Source: JAHELQ01 sp965603365 (GTDB lineage: Bacteria; Acidobacteriota; Aminicenantia; UBA2199). From it: a stretch of 10,679 bases of DNA. A model generated the notes under the pieces. It searched no databases and was not told where the DNA came from. It saw only the letters and a program-made list of their open reading frames with translations. Below are positions 7,297-10,679 of the stretch, one piece after another. The DNA lies in contig CBFDCR010000117.1 in NCBI GenBank assembly GCA_965603365.1, forward strand, positions 1 through 10,679, in the 5' to 3' direction. Both the position numbers and the translations under genes were made by a program. Position 1 is the stretch's first letter; each line of letters opens with the position of its first letter.

Positions 7297-7512
7297 ATGC
7301 AAGGATATCTGGATAATATCTGGCAGGAGACCCAGAGATTGACGAGGACTGAAAAATTTAAACTGCTGGAAAAATTGATCCGGCAGTTGAAAATGGAAGA
7401 TGAAATCCAGGAGGAAAGACTAAGCTGGGAATCGATATATGGTATTGGCAGGGGATTATGGGATATTGATGCGCAAAAGTACGTTAACCAACTCCGGGAG
7501 GACAGGCATTGA
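7297..7512 (+). CDS. type II antitoxin of a PIN-toxin module (VapB-like)
   Basis: The 71-residue protein is predicted helical in its first half (LTRTEKFKLLEKLIRQLK), a pattern common in small addiction-module antitoxins, with a charged C-terminal part likely to wrap the toxin. The call depends mainly on context: its stop overlaps the start of a PIN-domain gene (TTGA) and it has its own promoter. The ATG has a clear ribosome site (GGAGG, 7286-7290). It probably neutralises the downstream RNase and represses the operon, as known for this class. The DNA-binding fold cannot be named from sequence alone. Confidence 0.72.
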   Translation: MQGYLDNIWQETQRLTRTEKFKLLEKLIRQLKMEDEIQEERLSWESIYGIGRGLWDIDAQKYVNQLREDRH

Positions 7513-7955
7513 CGTTGGCGCAAAAATTGGCTGAATTTAAATCAATATTCATTGACACCGCACCGGTAATTTATCACATCGAAGCCCACCCTGAATACGG
7601 ACCGCTAATGAAAGATATAGTCAAACGTATCCAATCTGGAAACTTGATTGCCTATACAACTGTAGTAACAATAACAGAAGTATTGCCCAAACCGGTTTCA
7701 CTGCATAAAGAAGAATTGGTCCAACAGTTTATAGAATTCTTTAAAAAAGGGGAAAATATAAACTTACTGGAAATTTCTTCTGATATTGCTGAAGGGGCAG
7801 GTCGATTAAGGGGAAAATATGAATTCTTGAAAACAATCGATGCGCTTCAGATTTCAGCCAGTATTAGTGTAAAAGCTGACGCCTTTCTTACAAATGATAT
7901 AAAACTCAAAAATATAAACGAAAACAACATTATCGTTTTAAAAGATTTTATATAA
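7509..7955 (+). CDS. PIN-domain ribonuclease toxin (VapC-like)
   Basis: PIN-domain toxins cleave RNA (often tRNA or rRNA) with a Mg2+/Mn2+ site of conserved acidic residues. Here these are D16 in FIDTAPVIYHIE, E57 in ITEVL, D111 in KTIDALQISAS and D130 in FLTNDIKL, in the expected spacing, and the 148-residue length is typical. The start is TTG (7509), overlapping the antitoxin stop, with GGAGG at 7497-7501; the weak start codon and coupling fit the usual low toxin-to-antitoxin ratio. The gene is AT-richer than nnr-tsaE, consistent with an acquired accessory module. All catalytic residues appear intact. Confidence 0.88.
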   Translation: MTLAQKLAEFKSIFIDTAPVIYHIEAHPEYGPLMKDIVKRIQSGNLIAYTTVVTITEVLPKPVSLHKEELVQQFIEFFKKGENINLLEISSDIAEGAGRLRGKYEFLKTIDALQISASISVKADAFLTNDIKLKNINENNIIVLKDFI

Positions 7956-7983
7956 TTTGATTTTCGACTGTCCCCCCAATTTC

Positions 7984-8039
7984 CTATAAACCCAAAAGAT
8001 TCATATCGCCTCCACTCCTGTTTATAGAGCATTCTTTTG
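7984..8039 (+). other. interleaved inverted repeats with pseudoknot topology
   Basis: CTATAAAC (7984-7991) pairs perfectly with GTTTATAG (8020-8027), and CAAAAGA (7993-7999) pairs perfectly with TCTTTTG (8033-8039). The order A-B-A'-B' is that of an H-type pseudoknot in an RNA read from the plus strand. It lies between the two toxin-antitoxin operons, just upstream of the second promoter. Both stems are AT-rich, so chance is possible. Confidence 0.3.
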
Positions 8040-8043
8040 AGGG

Positions 8044-8075
8044 TTGACAAAATAGGAGAGTTGGGTCATTATAAT
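8044..8075 (+). promoter_or_regulatory. promoter of second toxin-antitoxin operon
   Basis: Perfect TTGACA (8044-8049) and perfect TATAAT (8070-8075) hexamers are 20 nt apart, longer than the 17 nt optimum. Transcription would start near 8082, only about 12 nt before the ATG, so the ribosome site (AAGGAG, 8082-8087) sits at the very 5' end. The long spacer suggests a weak or factor-modulated promoter, which is inference. Confidence 0.5.
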
Positions 8076-8093
8076 GGGTGTAAGGAGCTCTAA

Positions 8094-8315
8094 ATGGAAG
8101 CCTATCGTGAAATTATGCCGGGCGATAAATTGGCCAGTATAATTGACTTGCCGGAGGAGATGAAAACATCTGACTGCGAAGTCATTGTTTTACCCCTGGA
8201 AGGAAAAAACAAAAAAAAGACAGAGTCCTTCAACTGGAAAAATCTACCCAGACACAAAATGGGCAAGGAACTCTCTCCTATAAATAGGGAAAACATCTAT
8301 TCGAGTGAAAGATAA
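8094..8315 (+). CDS. type II antitoxin of second PIN-toxin module
   Basis: The 73-residue product has a beta-rich N-terminal half (DKLASIIDLPEEMK, then CEVIVLPL) resembling small antitoxins whose N-terminus ends in 'EVIVLP', and a basic, probably flexible C-terminal half (NWKNLPRHKMGKE) that would bind the toxin. The ATG has AAGGAG at 8082-8087. The end overlaps the PIN toxin gene by 11 nt in another frame. It is not similar by eye to the antitoxin at 7297-7512, so the two modules are probably independent acquisitions rather than a duplication. Assignment rests on context plus fold pattern. Confidence 0.72.
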   Translation: MEAYREIMPGDKLASIIDLPEEMKTSDCEVIVLPLEGKNKKKTESFNWKNLPRHKMGKELSPINRENIYSSER

Positions 8316-8790
8316 AATTTTTTTCGACACCAACATTCTTGTTTACTTATCTAACGAAGAATCTCTATTTCATAATTTGGTGTTGAAAAAATTCAAGAAA
8401 ATAGTTAAAGATTATGAGATATGGATCTCCCGGCAAGTATTGAGAGAGTACGCTGTTGTGATGTCTCGAAAAGGTTTTTATAAAAAAACATTAAAATCCC
8501 AGGAAATAATCGATGATATCAACAAATGGGAAGAATCGTTTAGAATCATAGATGAGAGCCAGCAGATAACTGATAATCTAAAAGCATTGATCCTGAAATA
8601 TAATCTTCAGGGGAAAAGAATTCACGATGCGAATATTGTGGCGTCGATGAAGGCGTTTTCGATTCCCTTATTATTTACGTATAATTTAGATGATTTCAAA
8701 ATATTTAGCGAAATCAAACTCATGGATGTCCAACCGCCAGCAGAGACCAAAGACACTAGAACCGAAGGGACGGTGGGGAAAAACGGTTAA
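8305..8790 (+). CDS. PIN-domain ribonuclease toxin (VapC-like), second module
   Basis: A PIN fold is indicated by the acidic residues of the metal site: D8 in IFFDTNILVYL, E48 in RQVLREYA, D108 in GKRIHDANIVASM, and D129/D130 in LFTYNLDDFKIF. The catalytic set looks complete, so RNase activity is expected. The start is GTG (8305), inside the antitoxin gene, without a strong ribosome site, which suggests translational coupling. The domain should end near MDVQPP (about residue 143); the last 18 or so residues (ETKDTRTEGTVGKNG region) are hydrophilic, look unlike a PIN terminus and may be intergenic sequence read through after loss of the original stop. Total length is 161 residues. Confidence 0.88.
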   Translation: MKDKIFFDTNILVYLSNEESLFHNLVLKKFKKIVKDYEIWISRQVLREYAVVMSRKGFYKKTLKSQEIIDDINKWEESFRIIDESQQITDNLKALILKYNLQGKRIHDANIVASMKAFSIPLLFTYNLDDFKIFSEIKLMDVQPPAETKDTRTEGTVGKNG

Positions 8791-8805
8791 ATTTTTGAAT
8801 TGGTC

Positions 8806-8834
8806 TTGATTAAGTTTTGTGTGTTTAGTAGAAT
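8806..8834 (+). promoter_or_regulatory. candidate promoter of the JAB-domain gene
   Basis: TTGATT (8806-8811) and TAGAAT (8829-8834) are 17 nt apart, matching four and five of six consensus bases. The transcript would start near 8841, leaving a 70-nt leader before ATG 8911. Moderate match only. Confidence 0.35.
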
Positions 8835-8910
8835 GGGGGTGCTACCTGATAAATCGTTTTATATAGTCGACGGTGGTGAGTTAAATCGATTTGAACGCTG
8901 GAGGTAGTCT

Positions 8911-9453
8911 ATGAATGTACGTTTAACAAAGGAGCAGAAGGGCGCCCGCATCATGGAAGGCAAGGACGTGTTTAAGATCATGCGTGAAGTGATACTGCGG
9001 GAGAGCAAGTACGGCCAGGAGATGGAACATAGCTGGATCATGAGTTTGGGGCCGGATAACCTGATCCTCAACCTGGAGCTGGGGAGCCTGGGGAGTAACC
9101 GGCGGGCCCTCTTGGAGCCGATGCAGGTATTCCGCATCGCCCTGATAAAGAATGCCGACAAAATCATCATGGTTCACAATCATGTAGACCAGGAGTTGAT
9201 ACCCAGCCAGGAGGATATGGACACGACGGATCGCATGATCAAGGTGGGCGAGATCATCAAGATCCGCAAAGAGGCCGAACAGATCGGCATGGAAAAGGGT
9301 ATCAAGATAGGCCGGGAAGAGGGCGAAAAGAGCAAAGCCATAGAGATGGCCCAAAAGATGAAAAAAGCCGCGTCCACTCTACGCTACTGGTCTTTGACAG
9401 TAAAATTATTCTGTGTTATATTTTTTTACCTAAAAAAAGGAGGTTGCAAGTGA
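8911..9453 (+). pseudogene. RadC-like JAB-domain protein with nuclease-type coiled tail, probably truncated
   Basis: Residues 25-118 match the first part of the RadC-type JAB/MPN metalloprotease-like domain: E39 as the candidate glutamate, then HNH (89-91) and S99/D102 giving the HxH...S..D metal-binding pattern (VHNHVDQELIPSQEDMDTTD). The usual PSG after HNH is replaced by VDQ. The domain breaks off after VGEIIKI (112-118): the expected final strands with a D-H pair are absent. It is joined directly to a charged tail (EKGIKIGREEGEKSKAIEMA) like that at the end of Rpn-type PD-(D/E)XK nuclease/transposase proteins. From about residue 153 the tail becomes unrelated hydrophobic sequence that coincides with the promoter of the next gene. 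The ATG has a good ribosome site (GGAGG, 8900-8904). I read it as a decaying gene, but the frame is open and a shortened protein could be made. RadC-type proteins have no firmly established function. Confidence 0.62.
9394..9422 (+). promoter_or_regulatory. near-consensus promoter of the exported-protein/propeller pair
   Basis: A perfect TTGACA (9394-9399) and TATATT (9417-9422) are exactly 17 nt apart. Transcription should begin near 9429, just before the AAAGGAGG ribosome site (9436-9443) of the next gene. The promoter lies inside the 3' end of the JAB-domain reading frame, supporting the view that this frame has lost its true end. Confidence 0.65.
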
Positions 9454-9665
9454 TTAAAAAAGTGGCAAAGGTCTTCATCTTACTTCTTATTATGGCCGGA
9501 ATCGTCATATCTTTCTTAAACTTTACCGCCGTCAAGTCGGATGCCAAAATCACTATCTGGGGATTTTATGAGCAAATTATTGTTGGGGGACATGTTGTGG
9601 CTGAAAGATGTACCGGAGATCCCAGTACCTGCGTGGTCATCATTATGGAGCCGAAAGATTATTAA
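9450..9665 (+). CDS. small exported protein with two cysteines, unknown function
   Basis: The 71-residue product starts with KK and a hydrophobic stretch (residues 8-24, VFILLLIMAGIVISFL), a signal peptide or membrane anchor; a cleavage site after VKSDA (about 32) is possible. The remaining 40 residues include WGFYEQIIVGGHVVAE and a cysteine pair, C54 and C61 (CTGDPSTC), which could form a disulfide outside the cytoplasm. I chose GTG 9450 because the strong AAAGGAGG (9436-9443) is 6 nt away; an in-frame TTG at 9444 would sit directly on that site. It precedes a 6-bladed propeller gene by 33 nt. In layout it resembles the NVEALA-type small exported proteins of Bacteroidetes, which often neighbour such propeller genes, but I see no NVEALA motif. 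Confidence 0.72.
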   Translation: MIKKVAKVFILLLIMAGIVISFLNFTAVKSDAKITIWGFYEQIIVGGHVVAERCTGDPSTCVVIIMEPKDY

Positions 9666-9698
9666 TCCAATAATAAAACATATTTGAAAAATTATAAC

Positions 9699-10679
9699 AT
9701 GATGAAAAGAAAGAGTTCTCTAATACTTCTATTGTTTTTCCTGCTGGTGGCAATATCTTCCTATGGTATGGATGTCGAACTGGTCGATGTGGTAAGGTTG
9801 TCCCAGGAAAAGGATTTTATACAACTGCCCACCTCCTTTGCCGTCACCGAAGACCACCTCTACTTCATCCTGGACAAAAAGGCCGCCAACATCAAGATTT
9901 ACAACCCGTCGGGGAAACTGGTGAAGACATTCGGCCGCAAAGGCATCGGCCCGGATGAATTCCAGGAACCACTGTATATAGATTATAACCAGGGCCGGCT
10001 GGCCATCATGGATCTGGTGACCCGTAGGATTTACATCTATTCCCGTGCCGGAAAGAACGGTTTAAAAAAAGAAAAAGACTTTTTATGTATATCGCTGGGG
10101 GATGACTTGTGCATCAATGGGGATCGGGTCATGATCGCCGGTTATAAAACGGATCAAAACGACAGGCCCTATTCCTTATACATCAGAAATTACCGGAATT
10201 CTAAGAACGAGTTTTTGCTGCCTTCGGAGATAAAGTACGGTTTCGACTCGATAAAAGAGTACCAAAACGAATTTCGGAAAAACCTAAAAATTGCACCTAT
10301 TGGCATCCAATCATACATTGATTGGTTGGGGGATGATGTCTATTTTGTCTGGCAGGGAAATCTAAAGATTATCAAAATCAATGTCAGAACCAAAAAGAGG
10401 AGCTTTTTCGGCAAACACACCCAAAACTACACCCAGCCCAGAGCCTCCCAAAAGATGATCGACGCCTATAAACGGCGGGACACCCGGGAGTGGTTGAAGG
10501 AGCGCAACAAATTGTGTTACGTGTCCGACATCTTTGCCGCCCCGGAATATATCATGGTGAAGTACCTCAGGCCGGGCAAAGGGCCGCAGGCACTGCGGGC
10601 CAGGCTGCAGTTTTATACGCCGGGGGGGACATTCATCAACGAGGTGGAACTGCCCCGTAAGGAGTACAACCTCTACTAT
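9699..10679 (+). CDS. secreted 6-bladed beta-propeller protein, 3'-truncated by window end
   Basis: The frame stays open for all 327 codons to the window edge. It begins with a signal peptide (KRKSSLILLLFFLLVAISSYG) following two adjacent ATGs (9699 and 9702; no clear ribosome site). The mature part shows the propeller hallmark: a strand ending in FAVTEDHLYFILD, then IKIYNPSGKLVKTFGRKG and IGPDEFQEP, the 'G.GP.EF' turn typical of the 6-bladed beta-propeller/NHL-like family, followed by blade-like repeats (LAIMDLVTRRIYIYS, DDVYFVWQGNLKIIKIN). It is expected in the periplasm or at the cell surface; ligand unknown. Such genes occur in large numbers in Aminicenantes and Bacteroidetes, to my knowledge. 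It is probably cotranscribed with the small exported protein 33 nt upstream. The stop lies outside the window. Confidence 0.85.
   Translation, partial: MMKRKSSLILLLFFLLVAISSYGMDVELVDVVRLSQEKDFIQLPTSFAVTEDHLYFILDKKAANIKIYNPSGKLVKTFGRKGIGPDEFQEPLYIDYNQGRLAIMDLVTRRIYIYSRAGKNGLKKEKDFLCISLGDDLCINGDRVMIAGYKTDQNDRPYSLYIRNYRNSKNEFLLPSEIKYGFDSIKEYQNEFRKNLKIAPIGIQSYIDWLGDDVYFVWQGNLKIIKINVRTKKRSFFGKHTQNYTQPRASQKMIDAYKRRDTREWLKERNKLCYVSDIFAAPEYIMVKYLRPGKGPQALRARLQFYTPGGTFINEVELPRKEYNLYY

Noticed and set aside
9658..9677. TTATTA/TAATAA hairpin after the small exported protein
   Set aside because: Only AT pairs and no U-tract; the downstream propeller gene is probably cotranscribed.

Overview
The window looks like bacterial chromosome, mixed AT/GC (GC content by eye in the mid-40s percent), with Shine-Dalgarno sites and sigma70-type promoters. 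A bacterial relative of cyclic 2,3-diphosphoglycerate synthetase, carbamate kinase, a signal-peptide protein of the 6-bladed beta-propeller class and VapBC-like modules together suggest an uncultured anaerobic lineage such as Candidatus Aminicenantes. That placement is an inference from gene content; no rRNA or other phylogenetic marker is present.

Region 1 (about 64-6727) is one plus-strand gene train behind a good promoter (TTGACT, 17 nt, TATACT). It encodes a cDPG-synthetase-like P-loop protein, carbamate kinase, an unrecognised 743-residue protein with a long Lys/Glu/Arg-rich tail, bifunctional NAD(P)H-hydrate epimerase/dehydratase, and the tRNA t6A ATPase TsaE. Genes 2 to 5 overlap by 23, 4 and 32 nt, so they are probably cotranscribed and translationally coupled. 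The nnr-tsaE pair is a familiar bacterial housekeeping arrangement. The first two genes are ATP/phosphoryl-transfer enzymes, and the third has no clear function. A perfect 8-bp hairpin sits between genes 1 and 2.

Region 2 (6728-7296) has no convincing gene. It holds a striking array of 14 consecutive, exactly 21-bp units (6821-7114) with core GACGCATCCAC, including a 63-bp higher-order duplication. A perfect inverted repeat of the core end lies at its left edge. The period equals two turns of B-DNA.

Region 3 (7231-8790) is accessory: two consecutive type II toxin-antitoxin operons, each a small antitoxin overlapping a PIN-domain RNase toxin, each with its own promoter.

Region 4 (8806-9453) is a RadC-like JAB-domain gene. 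It lacks the end of its domain and carries a nuclease/transposase-style coiled tail that dissolves into the promoter of the next gene, so it is probably a decayed mobile-associated gene.

Region 5 (9394-10679) starts at a near-consensus promoter (TTGACA, 17 nt, TATATT) and encodes a 71-residue exported protein with two cysteines, followed by a secreted 6-bladed beta-propeller protein that runs off the window. This resembles the small-exported-protein plus propeller pairs known from Bacteroidetes.
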